Shown: piece by piece, positions 1-7,095 of the stretch
Position numbering within the stretch: the stretch's first letter is position 1
Layout: every line of letters starts with the position of its first letter
Assembly (NCBI GenBank): GCA_014381165.1
Contig: JACMIM010000743.1
Span: 1 to 13,043, forward strand
From: Roseiflexaceae bacterium
GTDB taxonomy: Bacteria; Chloroflexota; Chloroflexia; Chloroflexales; Roseiflexaceae
DNA length: 13,043 nt
Direction: 5' to 3'
Program-made: the position numbers and the translations under genes
The notes under the pieces: generated by a model
What the model was told of the DNA's origin: nothing
Seen by the model: the letters and a program-made list of their open reading frames with translations, nothing else
Databases searched by the model: none

Positions 1-1458
1 CCGCCAGCACCACCGGAGCCACGCAGCTCATCGTTTGGCGGGCCACTGGCGGCACTACCGCCACTGCCCGCACAAACCGCCGCGCCAGCGCCACGCCCCT
101 CGGCGCTCGAGGAGCGCGTGCAGGCGTCCGAAACGCCGCTCACAGTCGCGCCGGGCGGCAGCGACGAAGCCAGCCAGCAGCGAATCCTTGAACTGTCACT
201 TTGGATCGTCGACCGAATCCAGGGTTCGCTGAACAATCAGACCGAGCTCAAGCGCTCGCCTGAATCGGAGCGACTGCTCCAGGAGCGCTTCACCAACTAC
301 TATCGCCAGGGCAATGTCAACCTAAACGAGGCGCAGGTGCGCCAGCTGTACGAGATGGTCATGGACGAACTGTTTGGCTTCGGCCCCATGGAACCGCTGC
401 TGCACGATGAAAGTATCAGCGAGATCATGGTCAATGGCCCCAAGCAAGTCTACATCGAGCAGAAGGGCAAGATTTTGGTCGCGCCCATCCAATTCGCCAA
501 CGACGAGCATGTGCTGAAGGTAATCGACCGAATCATCCGCCCGCTAGGCCGGCGAATCGACCGTAAGTGGCCGATGGTAGATGCACGTTTGCCGGACGGC
601 AGCCGTGTCAATGCGATCATTCCACCCTGCGCGATCGATGGGCCAACGATCACCATCCGCAAGTTTTCAAAGAAGAAGTTGCAGATCGAGGACTTGGTTA
701 AATTCGGCTCGGTGACGCCGGAGATGGGTGAATTCCTGCGCGCCTGCGTGGTCAGCCGGCTGAATGTGGTCGTGTCTGGCGGCACTGGTTCGGGCAAGAC
801 GACGCTGCTGAATGTGCTTTCGAACTTCATCCCCGACGACGAGCGGATCGTGACGATCGAGGACAGCGCCGAGCTGAAACTATCACAGGATCATGTGGTG
901 CGGCTCGAAGCAAAGCCCGCCGAAATCGATGGCTCTGGCCGCGTGGCCATCCGTGATCTGGTCATGAACTCACTGCGTATGCGCCCCGAGCGCGTTGTGA
1001 TCGGCGAGTGCCGCGGCGGCGAGACGCTGGACATGCTGCAAGCCATGAACACCGGCCACGACGGCTCGCTGACCACACTGCACGCCAACACGCCGCGCGA
1101 CGCGATCGCCCGTATGGAGACGATGTCGATGATGGCCGGGATGGACATGCCGCTCATGGTCATCCGCGAGCAGATCGCCTCGGCAATCGACCTGATCGTG
1201 CAGCAGACCCGCTTGGACGACGGCCAGCGCAAGGTTTCCTACATCACTGAAGTTCAGGGCATGGAAGGCGACACCGTGGTGCTTCAGGATATCTTTGTGC
1301 TCGATGTCAAGGGCAAGACCACCGATGGCAAGGTGATCGCCGATCTGCGGCCGACCGGCACGCGCCCACGCTTTACGACACGGCTAGAGGCCCACGGTTT
1401 CAAGCTGCCGCCAAGCATCTTTGGCGTGGAAATGCCAGGCCAGAAGGGCCGCTGGTAA
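1..1458 (+). CDS. cpaF: CpaF/TadA-type secretion ATPase (5' partial)
   Basis: Hexameric ATPase of the CpaF/TadA (GspE/VirB11) family. It powers assembly or secretion of Flp/Tad-type pili at the cytoplasmic face of the inner membrane. Visible motifs are Walker A GGTGSGKTT (778-804), the acidic box RIVTIEDSAEL (844-876), Walker B region RPERVVIGECRGGE (982-1023) and the His-box GSLTTLHANTP (1063-1095). The conserved N-terminal region with GFGPMEPLL and EIMVNGP lies at about 380-440. A GTG at 118 could serve as start, but the frame is open to base 1 and encodes a Pro/Ala-rich segment (PPAPPEPRSS..., LPPLPAQTAAPAPRP), so the gene probably begins upstream. No Shine-Dalgarno is evident before 118. 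The family assignment is near certain; the start is unresolved. Partner genes tadB/tadC do not follow; a terminator closes the unit. Confidence 0.95.
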   Translation, partial: PPAPPEPRSSSFGGPLAALPPLPAQTAAPAPRPSALEERVQASETPLTVAPGGSDEASQQRILELSLWIVDRIQGSLNNQTELKRSPESERLLQERFTNYYRQGNVNLNEAQVRQLYEMVMDELFGFGPMEPLLHDESISEIMVNGPKQVYIEQKGKILVAPIQFANDEHVLKVIDRIIRPLGRRIDRKWPMVDARLPDGSRVNAIIPPCAIDGPTITIRKFSKKKLQIEDLVKFGSVTPEMGEFLRACVVSRLNVVVSGGTGSGKTTLLNVLSNFIPDDERIVTIEDSAELKLSQDHVVRLEAKPAEIDGSGRVAIRDLVMNSLRMRPERVVIGECRGGETLDMLQAMNTGHDGSLTTLHANTPRDAIARMETMSMMAGMDMPLMVIREQIASAIDLIVQQTRLDDGQRKVSYITEVQGMEGDTVVLQDIFVLDVKGKTTDGKVIADLRPTGTRPRFTTRLEAHGFKLPPSIFGVEMPGQKGRW

Positions 1459-1465
1459 AGCACGG

Positions 1466-1537
1466 AAAAGCGCTGGAGCGGCGGAAACGAAAAGAGCGGG
1501 AGCGGCGGGTTTGAAAAGAGCGGGCAGCGCTGGGTTT
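1466..1537 (+). repeat. Three tandem 24-bp repeats after cpaF
   Basis: Three consecutive degenerate 24-bp units lie at 1466-1489, 1490-1513 and 1514-1537. Each begins AAAAG and continues with a GCGGG/GCTGG and AGCGGCGG-like core. If translated in that frame they would read as an 8-residue repeat (KSAGAAET, KRAGAAGL, KRAGSAGF), but they lie after the cpaF stop and no gene is supported there. The third unit is the left arm of the terminator that follows. Confidence 0.75.
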
Positions 1538-1563
1538 GAAACCCGCCGCTGCCCGCTCTTTTT
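1514..1563. terminator. Bidirectional intrinsic terminator between cpaF and comF
   Basis: A perfect 16-bp inverted repeat pairs AAAAGAGCGGGCAGCG (1514-1529) with CGCTGCCCGCTCTTTT (1547-1562). An inner GGGTT/AACCC pairing shortens the loop. The + transcript ends in five U residues and the - transcript in four. The element sits between convergent genes, cpaF (stop at 1458) and comF (stop at 1575), so it can terminate both. Confidence 0.88.
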
Positions 1564-1574
1564 GCTTGATCACG

Positions 1575-2228
1575 CTACCCCAGATCCGGCCTGCTGCGCG
1601 CCAGTGCGATGCCGTACACTTCCGTGCAGCCAGCCGCGCGCAGAGCCAGCGCGCACGCGCTCATGGTCGCCCCGGTTGTCAGCACATCGTCGATCAAGAC
1701 CACGCGAGCGGGCGGGGCGCTAGCGGCAACCCAGGCGAAGGCACCACGCATGTTTTCTTGGCGTTCGCGGGCATTGAGTTTGGCTTGCTGCGCAGTTCCG
1801 CGCATGCGGCTGAGGCCCTGGGCGAGGCAGGGCAGCCCGGCGTCGGCAGCGGCGGCGCGCGCGATCAGTTCAGCCTGGTTGAAGCCACGCTCGGCCAGGC
1901 GGGTGCTGTGCATTGGAATAGGCAGGACTGCAACACAGCGGGGCGCGTGCTCGGCCACCAGCGCTCCAAGGAGCTGGCCGAGCGGCTGGGCCACCCGGTG
2001 CCGACGACGGTACTTCAGGGCGTGAACCGCCTCGCGCAGCGGGCTTTGGTAGAGGTAGGCGATCGTTACATCGCTCAGGCCGGGCAGCGCGCGCGGCTTG
2101 CCGGGATAGGGTGCGAGCCGTTGGCAGCAGGCTGCACAGAGCAGCTGGCCAGTCTTCGCGCAGCCCGCGCAGCGCTCAGGGAACAGCAGCTTCAGCAGCG
2201 AATCGATTAAACTGGTGAATCGGGCCAC
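1575..2228 (-). CDS. comF: ComF family phosphoribosyltransferase-like protein
   Basis: ComF-type protein of 217 residues, similar to the family's usual length. ComF proteins are cytoplasmic and linked to natural transformation; the enzymatic reaction is uncertain. The N-terminus reads LLFPERCAGC, with a second CxxC in LLCAACC (Cys 20, 23, 31, 34), a probable zinc knuckle. The PRPP-binding signature VVLIDDVLTTGATM lies at about residues 176-189. Internal FNQAELIARA and RMRGTAQQAKLNARER blocks are also ComF-like. I chose the GTG at 2228 because AAGGGAG sits 5 nt upstream and the protein then starts just before the LLFPxRC motif. The frame stays open upstream to 2369, with ATGs at 2273 and 2270, but these lack a ribosome site and the 5' part runs into non-coding repeats. 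It is convergent with cpaF. Upstream it is divergent from the S8 protease gene. Confidence 0.9.
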   Translation of the reverse strand: MARFTSLIDSLLKLLFPERCAGCAKTGQLLCAACCQRLAPYPGKPRALPGLSDVTIAYLYQSPLREAVHALKYRRRHRVAQPLGQLLGALVAEHAPRCVAVLPIPMHSTRLAERGFNQAELIARAAAADAGLPCLAQGLSRMRGTAQQAKLNARERQENMRGAFAWVAASAPPARVVLIDDVLTTGATMSACALALRAAGCTEVYGIALARSRPDLG

Positions 2229-2233
2229 GACGG

Positions 2234-2240
2234 CTCCCTT
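2234..2240 (-). promoter_or_regulatory. Shine-Dalgarno site that fixes the comF start
   Basis: On the minus strand AAGGGAG is followed by CCGTC and then GTG (2228-2226). This is the only good ribosome-binding site among the possible comF starts, and it favours a 217-residue product over a 264-residue one. Confidence 0.65.
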
Positions 2241-2320
2241 GCTGACCAGCGACGTATTACTACCTAGCATCATAAGACGGCAGCGTAACCGCGCGGGCAA
2301 CGAACCCGACCCGGCGCTGA

Positions 2321-2460
2321 AGCAGCGCCACGCGGCTGAAGCCGCTGGGTGGGGGGACGAAGCCGGCATGCGCGGGCTGAAACGGTGTTCAGCCGCGCCA
2401 CGCGGCAGAAGCCGCTGGCTGGGGGGACGAAGCCCGCCTGCGCGGGCTGAAACGATGTTC
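2321..2460. repeat. Two tandem copies of a 70-bp double-hairpin repeat
   Basis: Copies at 2321-2390 and 2391-2460 match at most positions with an exact 70-bp period. Each unit holds two small hairpins: GCGGC-(T/A)GAA-GCCGC, and AGCC(C/G)GC-N-GCGGGCT. A run of six Gs followed by ACGAAGCC lies between them. No gene is supported in 2229-2514. The block sits between the divergent comF and protease genes and resembles the interspersed palindromic repeats of GC-rich bacteria such as Chloroflexota. The longer comF reading frame crosses into this side of the region, which argues against the longer start. Confidence 0.8.
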
Positions 2461-2502
2461 AGCTTCCTGCCAAGCTTTTAGCTGTTTTCTACCCGCCCAT
2501 GC

Positions 2503-2508
2503 TACAAT
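2503..2508 (+). promoter_or_regulatory. -10 box placed for a leaderless S8 protease mRNA
   Basis: TACAAT is separated by exactly 6 nt from the ATG at 2515, so transcription would start on or next to the A of the start codon. No Shine-Dalgarno precedes the ATG and no good -35 is seen at 16-18 bp spacing. This TANNNT-N6-ATG layout is the known arrangement of leaderless promoters in Deinococcus and Actinobacteria. Its use here is inference. Confidence 0.5.
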
Positions 2509-2514
2509 GGCCTT

Positions 2515-4941
2515 ATGAAACGCACGCTGCTCCTGCTTCCGTTGGTCGCGCTCGCCATTGCTGTGAGCGTGAGACCAGTCGCCGGCACGGCTTCCCCGCC
2601 GACCCGCATCTTTCTCCGCACAACGACGCTCGATCCGACACAGTTAGCAGCGACACGCGCAACCAGTGCCGACGACTCGACATTGCGCCTACTTCAATTC
2701 GACGCGCCGCTCGACCCTAGCCAAATCGCGCGACTACACGTGAATGGCGTCGAGCTGCTTTTGTATGTGCCAGTCAACACCTATCTAGCGCGGGTAGACA
2801 ACCCGCTTCAGCTTGCCGATGCAGCGCTGCGCTGGCATGGCCCGTTCTTGCCCGCGTATAAGCTCGCCCCCGAACTTGCCGTAGAACCAGCGCAGCCTCT
2901 GCGCGAACTGATCGTGCTGGCGACGGTGGATGCCAATGTTGCGGCCATCGACCAGGCATTGGAGGCGGCAGGCGGCGATATTCTCGCCGTCGAGCGGGCC
3001 GCCTTTGGGCCGCAACTGCGGGTTCGGGTGGATGCCACGGGGCTGGAGGCGCTGCTGGCCCGCGATGACATTATGTGGGCCGAGCCTGCGCGCCTAGCAG
3101 AACTCTTTAACGATGTTGGCGGCGGGATCATTCAGCTTGACGCAGCGCGGGTGCAGCTGCCTGAACTCGATGGTCGCGGCCAGACGATTGCGATCGCCGA
3201 TACCGGGCTGGACGTGGAGCAGCAGGTGCAAGCGGGGATGAACCCCGACTTCGCACCAGCGCGGGTGCAGGGCGCGAATCTTTGCCCCAGCGGCGGCGAT
3301 TGGAGCGACCGCAGTGGCCATGGCACGCATGTGGCAGGAACGGCGGCGGGCAGTGGCGCTGCTTCGGGCGGGCAGTTTGCGGGCGTAGCGCCTGGTGCCA
3401 ACCTGCTTGTGCAACACGTCGCCAGCCCGGAGGGCGGCAGGGCGCTTTGCGCATTTGCAATCGCCGATGTGCTGCGCCACAGCTATACCAATCGGGCGCG
3501 GGTGCAGAACGCCAGCTGGGGCTACAGCGGCGCGAACGGACTCTACACCGAGGCCGCCAGCAGCGTCGACGAGTTTATCTGGCGGCACGACGACCTGCTG
3601 ATGGTCACGGCGGCAGGCAACTACGGCGAGGACTGCGCGCCATTTCAAGGCGGGCGCTGCACGCCCGATGGCGTGATTGACGCTGGCTCGGTGGCCGCGC
3701 CGGGTACTGCCAAGAATGTCCTGACCGTGGGTGCAAGCGAGAGCTACCGGCCCGAGCGCGCCAGCACCTGGGGCGAACGCCTCAGCACCATCGCGCCAAT
3801 TCTCGGCGACCGGCGCAGCGACAACCCCACTGGCATTGCCGCCTTTTCAGGGCGCGGCCCGACTGTGGACGGTCGAATCAAGCCAGAGCTGGTCGCGCCG
3901 GGCGTCGACATCGTTTCCAGTGTCTCGCACCTGGCCTTCGATGGCCTGTACTACCCGGCCTATGGATTGAACTACGCCTACCAGAGCGGTACGTCCATGG
4001 CAGCGCCCATGGCGAGCGGGGCAGCGGCGCTAACCCGGCAGTGGCTGGCCGAAAAGCTGCAGCCGCTGCCCGCACCAAGCGCGGCACTGGTCAAGGCGCT
4101 GCTGCTCAATGGCGCGACCGACCTGATGCCGGGGCAATATGGCACTGGCCCGCAACGCGAGATTCCCGCCGCTTGGCCGAATAGTGTGCAGGGCTGGGGG
4201 CGGCTGAATGTCGCGGCGACGGTAGGGATTGGCGACACGCCGCTGCTGATCGATGTGCCCAAGACGCAGGGGCTAGGCAACGGCGACAAACGCGATTACC
4301 AGATCACGCTTGTCGCACGGCAAACGGTGCGAGTTACATTGACGTGGACTGATCCGCCGACAGCGGCGCTGGTCGGGCGGGCGCTGTTGAACAACCTTGA
4401 CTTGGAGCTGCGCGATGGGCAGGGCGTGCTGGCGCGCGGCAACGAGCGCGCGGCCTTGCGCCCAGAGTGCCGTGTGGCCGACTATGACGTGTGCAATAAT
4501 GCCGAGGCGTTCAGCTTCACCGCGCCGACAACTGGAACCTACACATTGCGCGTTTCCGGCACGGCAGTACCAGGCCGCCCCGACGACCCAACGACGCAGC
4601 GCCAGCCCTTCGCGCTGGTGACGAGTTCGCCCGCGCCTGCACTTGCCCCGCAAGGGTTGGTTGCCAGCGCGGAGCAGAATAGCCCACTGATTCACGCCAT
4701 GTGGGAGGCGCTTGCGGGCACGAGCAGCTACGAAGTTTGGGTCGAACGCACGAGCACGCCGCCAATGAACTGGACAGTTATCGCGCCCACGCCCAACGCC
4801 AGATTGCTTGGCGACCCTGGCAGCTACCTGGTGCGCGTGCGCGGCTGCAGCGCCAATGGCTGCGGGCCGTTTGGCGCGCCAGCCGATGTGCAGGTGGCTG
4901 CAAGCGCGGCGAAGCTATTTGTGCCTATTACTGTACGGTAG
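2515..4941 (+). CDS. Secreted S8 (subtilisin/KP-43-like) serine protease
   Basis: An 808-residue extracellular endopeptidase precursor. It starts with MKRTLLLLPLVALAIAV, a signal peptide with probable cleavage near VAG-TA (residues 23-25). Residues 30-200 form an N-terminal propeptide-like region. The catalytic domain follows. The triad is Asp229 (AIADTGLDV), His269 (SGHGTHVAG) and Ser494 (SGTSMAAPMASG), with oxyanion-hole Asn369 (TAAGNYG). The phrase GRGQTIAIADTGLD and the later LTWTDPP and LLNNLDLEL resemble the KP-43 subclass, whose catalytic domain is followed by a jelly-roll/PPC-like beta-sandwich (about 575-690 here). A fibronectin-III-like segment (about 705-800, with SSYEVWVER and LVRVRGCSANGCGPF) ends the chain. 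No sortase motif or C-terminal membrane segment is visible, so release to the medium is likely. All key residues are present. The gene converges with the next one with a 4-bp gap. Confidence 0.95.
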   Translation: MKRTLLLLPLVALAIAVSVRPVAGTASPPTRIFLRTTTLDPTQLAATRATSADDSTLRLLQFDAPLDPSQIARLHVNGVELLLYVPVNTYLARVDNPLQLADAALRWHGPFLPAYKLAPELAVEPAQPLRELIVLATVDANVAAIDQALEAAGGDILAVERAAFGPQLRVRVDATGLEALLARDDIMWAEPARLAELFNDVGGGIIQLDAARVQLPELDGRGQTIAIADTGLDVEQQVQAGMNPDFAPARVQGANLCPSGGDWSDRSGHGTHVAGTAAGSGAASGGQFAGVAPGANLLVQHVASPEGGRALCAFAIADVLRHSYTNRARVQNASWGYSGANGLYTEAASSVDEFIWRHDDLLMVTAAGNYGEDCAPFQGGRCTPDGVIDAGSVAAPGTAKNVLTVGASESYRPERASTWGERLSTIAPILGDRRSDNPTGIAAFSGRGPTVDGRIKPELVAPGVDIVSSVSHLAFDGLYYPAYGLNYAYQSGTSMAAPMASGAAALTRQWLAEKLQPLPAPSAALVKALLLNGATDLMPGQYGTGPQREIPAAWPNSVQGWGRLNVAATVGIGDTPLLIDVPKTQGLGNGDKRDYQITLVARQTVRVTLTWTDPPTAALVGRALLNNLDLELRDGQGVLARGNERAALRPECRVADYDVCNNAEAFSFTAPTTGTYTLRVSGTAVPGRPDDPTTQRQPFALVTSSPAPALAPQGLVASAEQNSPLIHAMWEALAGTSSYEVWVERTSTPPMNWTVIAPTPNARLLGDPGSYLVRVRGCSANGCGPFGAPADVQVAASAAKLFVPITVR

Positions 4942-4945
4942 GGCC

Positions 4946-6385
4946 TCACAACAGAAACAGCTCCTCGACCGGCAGCAGCCGCAGCGCGCCGGTAGGGCAG
5001 GCACTGACGCAGGCGAGATCGGTGTAGCCATGGCAATAATCGCATTTCTGGGGGCGCTGGGCTGGGCGTGCAGCTTCAAGCGGGATTGTGGCAGTGTGAA
5101 GGTGAGTCAGTTGCTGCCAGAACTGGCGCAGTGGCCGCTGTGGGGCCTTCGGCAGATCGACCATGGTGATCGCACCATATGGGCAGGCTGGGGCGCAGGC
5201 ACCGCAGCCGGTACATGAATCGGCGATGATCAGCGCGCCGCTGCTATTCCACTGAATCGCGCCCTCGGGGCAGGCTTCCACGCATTCAGCGCCAAGCCGG
5301 CATTGGCGGCAGTGATCCGTCACCGTCAGCCCACCAACATGCACACCGCCGGGCTGGATACGCGGTGTACCGTGGCGCTTGCCACAGGCGTCGACGCAGC
5401 GGCGGCAGTCATCGGCGCACTTGCTCGTATCGCGCACAAGCAAGTGCGAGCCGCGCAGCAGCCCGTGTTCGATCGCGCTGCCCACCAGGCGCAGCTGCTC
5501 ACCACGCTCGACATTTGCGCTCAGGCGCTGCTGCATCACGCCTTCGATCCGTTGAGCTACCGCCGGCTGGCGCTGGAGCAGCTCGACAAAGGCCGGGCGG
5601 GGCAGCTCAAGCAACTCAACTGGCGTCAGTGCTCGGACATCGGCATTGTGCGGCTTGCCGGTCAGCAGCGAAATCTCGCCGAAGAAATCACCCTCATTCA
5701 GGTAGGCCAGCAACTGGTGGTCGCGCTCGACCGCGCACTGGCCGCGCTCGATCAAGTAAAGCGCCGTGCCTGGCTTGTGTTCCTCGATCAGCAACGTGCC
5801 GCGATCATAGGCGCGCGGCTCCAACAGGCTCGCGACATGGCCGCGCTCGACTGGTGACAGGTCGCCGAACAGCGGCACACGGCCAAGTGTGCTGGCAACC
5901 AAGTGTCGCCGGTAAATCTGGCGCAGTGCCGCCTCCAGCTCCGGGCTTGCCAGCATGGCCTCGCGTACCGTATCAAGCGGCACCTGCAACAGGTAGCTGG
6001 TCATCTCGGTGCGTACTTCGGCCCCACGAAACAGATCGCCAAACAGCGCGCCCTCGCCGAAGCAGTCGCCCCGGCTGTACATGCCGATCAGCACCTCGCG
6101 GCGGCTGCGGTCGCGCAGCGTAAGCGTGACCGCGCCGCGCAGTACCAGGTAGAGCGACCAGCTAGCAGCGCGCTCGTTCAGGATAACCGTGCCGGGCGAG
6201 AAGCAGCGCAGCACGCACGCCGGGGCCAGCGCCCGCAGTGCAAGCTCTGGCAGGCCGCGCAAACAATCGAGCTGGGCCAGCGCCGCGACCTGACGGCGCT
6301 GATACTCGGCGTTGCGCTCGGCCAACTTGCGCATGTGTGTTTGGGCGGACGACGCCTCACGGCGCTGCTCGGCATTGAGTTTCAT
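4946..6385 (-). CDS. Tandem cyclic-nucleotide-binding domains fused to a multi-[4Fe-4S] ferredoxin module
   Basis: A 479-residue cytoplasmic protein. Residues 40-155 and 168-285 are two cNMP-binding folds, with FSPGTVILNE, YSRGDCFGEGALFGDLFRGAEV and then EGDFFGEISLLTGKPHNADV. There is no helix-turn-helix after either fold, so it is not a Crp/Fnr transcription factor. The C-terminal 160 residues hold 16 cysteines in four groups: 323/327/330/334, 359/362/368/372, 391/394/397/401 (CTGCGACAPACP) and 448/451/459/463. This is the pattern of DmsB/HycB-type four-cluster electron-transfer subunits. In the second cNMP fold the Arg usual in the phosphate-binding cassette (PRxA) is replaced (PHNA), so its ligand may differ. 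The likely role is redox transfer or sensing gated by a nucleotide or other small ligand. No partner oxidoreductase is adjacent. The ATG at 6385 has only a weak AGG upstream. Confidence 0.85.
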   Translation of the reverse strand: MKLNAEQRREASSAQTHMRKLAERNAEYQRRQVAALAQLDCLRGLPELALRALAPACVLRCFSPGTVILNERAASWSLYLVLRGAVTLTLRDRSRREVLIGMYSRGDCFGEGALFGDLFRGAEVRTEMTSYLLQVPLDTVREAMLASPELEAALRQIYRRHLVASTLGRVPLFGDLSPVERGHVASLLEPRAYDRGTLLIEEHKPGTALYLIERGQCAVERDHQLLAYLNEGDFFGEISLLTGKPHNADVRALTPVELLELPRPAFVELLQRQPAVAQRIEGVMQQRLSANVERGEQLRLVGSAIEHGLLRGSHLLVRDTSKCADDCRRCVDACGKRHGTPRIQPGGVHVGGLTVTDHCRQCRLGAECVEACPEGAIQWNSSGALIIADSCTGCGACAPACPYGAITMVDLPKAPQRPLRQFWQQLTHLHTATIPLEAARPAQRPQKCDYCHGYTDLACVSACPTGALRLLPVEELFLL

Positions 6386-6430
6386 GGCATGTTGCCTGAC
6401 GGAGGGTTAACGGCATTCGATTCGAAGATT

Positions 6431-6436
6431 ATTTTA
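6431..6436 (-). promoter_or_regulatory. Candidate -10 box for the cNMP/Fe-S gene
   Basis: On the minus strand TAAAAT lies in a locally AT-rich patch, about 45 nt upstream of the ATG at 6385. It predicts a leader of roughly 40 nt. The -35 region is poor (AAAGTT at 17-bp spacing), so the call rests on the -10 and its position. Confidence 0.35.
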
Positions 6437-6498
6437 CCACGCTACAAGCGCGTAACTTTTCGGCGGCGGCTGCGGTACATTGTCAAACAGGAGCAACT

Positions 6499-6978
6499 AT
6501 GTACCACAGCTATCGTGCGCCGCGCCACCCCAGCTACGATTACCGACGCGCCGGCGCATACTTCATCACGATCTGCACATACCGCCGAAACTGCTGCTTC
6601 GCCGATGCGATTACGAGAGATAGCTGATGCCGTGTGGCACGAGCTACCAGCGCACTTTCAACAGTGGCCTGCGATGCGTGGATCGTCATGCCCGATCACG
6701 TTCACGGCGTTTTGTGGCTTCAACCAAATAGTTTGGAAGGGGCTGTCTCGCTGTCAGCAGTAGTCGGCGCGTATAAGTCTATCGTTGCGACGCGCTGGCT
6801 CACGCACCTCAAGGCAGCGCACACTGGTAAACACGGGCGCATCTGGCAGCGCAGCTTTCACGATCGCATTATCCGCAGTGAAGGCGAGCTGAATCGTATT
6901 CGCACGTATATCGAAGATAACCCGCGCCGATGGCAGGAAAAGCGCGAGAACCTGGACGAATTGTTCAAACATATGTGA
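6499..6978 (+). pseudogene. Decayed REP-associated tyrosine transposase (RAYT/Y1 family)
   Basis: The 5' end has AGGAG 5 nt before the ATG at 6499 and reads MYHSYRAPRHPSYDYRRAG, then YFITICTYRRNCCF, a typical RAYT start. The frame then meets TGA at 6625-6627. The missing middle (MRLREIADAVWHELPAHF) is readable in the +2 frame at about 6605-6658. The original frame resumes at about 6664 with VACDAWIVMPDHVHGVLWL, the HUH motif with His at 6697 and 6703. It continues to WQRSFHDRIIRSEGELNRIRTYIEDNPRRW, which carries the probable catalytic Tyr (6907-6909), and stops at 6976. Two frame changes, a likely small deletion near 6604 and a 1-base loss near 6662, make it non-functional. RAYTs are single-copy domesticated IS200/IS605 relatives that mobilise REP palindromes. 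Such an element follows 35 bp downstream. Confidence 0.85.
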
Positions 6979-7012
6979 CCTCCAACACCCAGGGCGCGGC
7001 CCCAATCCGTTT

Positions 7013-7083
7013 CGTAGACGCGGGGCTGGCCCCCGCGTACCCCAAGGCGCGTCCCGGCGCGCGGGCGACGACGGGGGGCTACG
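7013..7083. repeat. REP-like palindromic element beside the RAYT remnant
   Basis: The core hairpin is ACGCGGGG (7018-7025), a 5-nt CTGGC loop, and CCCCGCGT (7031-7038). Short outer inverted ends CGTAG (7013-7017) and CTACG (7079-7083) frame a 71-bp GC-rich element. It fills most of the 117-bp gap between the RAYT remnant and the end of the kinase/UDPGP gene. There is no T-run on either strand, so it is not an intrinsic terminator. It could still act as a 3'-end stability structure for the minus-strand operon. Confidence 0.6.
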
Positions 7084-7095
7084 CATCCACGAACG

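Noticed and set aside
1536..2210. A 224-codon open frame on the + strand
   Set aside because: It is antisense to comF, begins inside the terminator hairpin and has no family features.
2273..2369. Longer N-terminus for ComF
   Set aside because: The extra residues have no ComF similarity, run into the repeat block and lack a ribosome site, whereas GTG 2228 has a strong one.
2321..2460. CRISPR array
   Set aside because: There are only two copies in direct tandem, with no spacers and no cas genes nearby. The octamer array at 10505-10544 likewise has no spacers.
5903..6763. A 286-codon open frame on the + strand
   Set aside because: It is mostly antisense to the cNMP/Fe-S gene. Its only family-like segment is the short displaced piece of the RAYT at about 6605-6658.
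6634..6978. A separate small gene starting at GTG 6634
   Set aside because: It has no ribosome site and is the 3' part of the RAYT. The matching 5' part lies upstream in the same frame, before a TGA.
7013..7083. Intrinsic terminator for the kinase/UDPGP gene
   Set aside because: The hairpin is strong but lacks a T-run on either strand and fits a REP-like element better.
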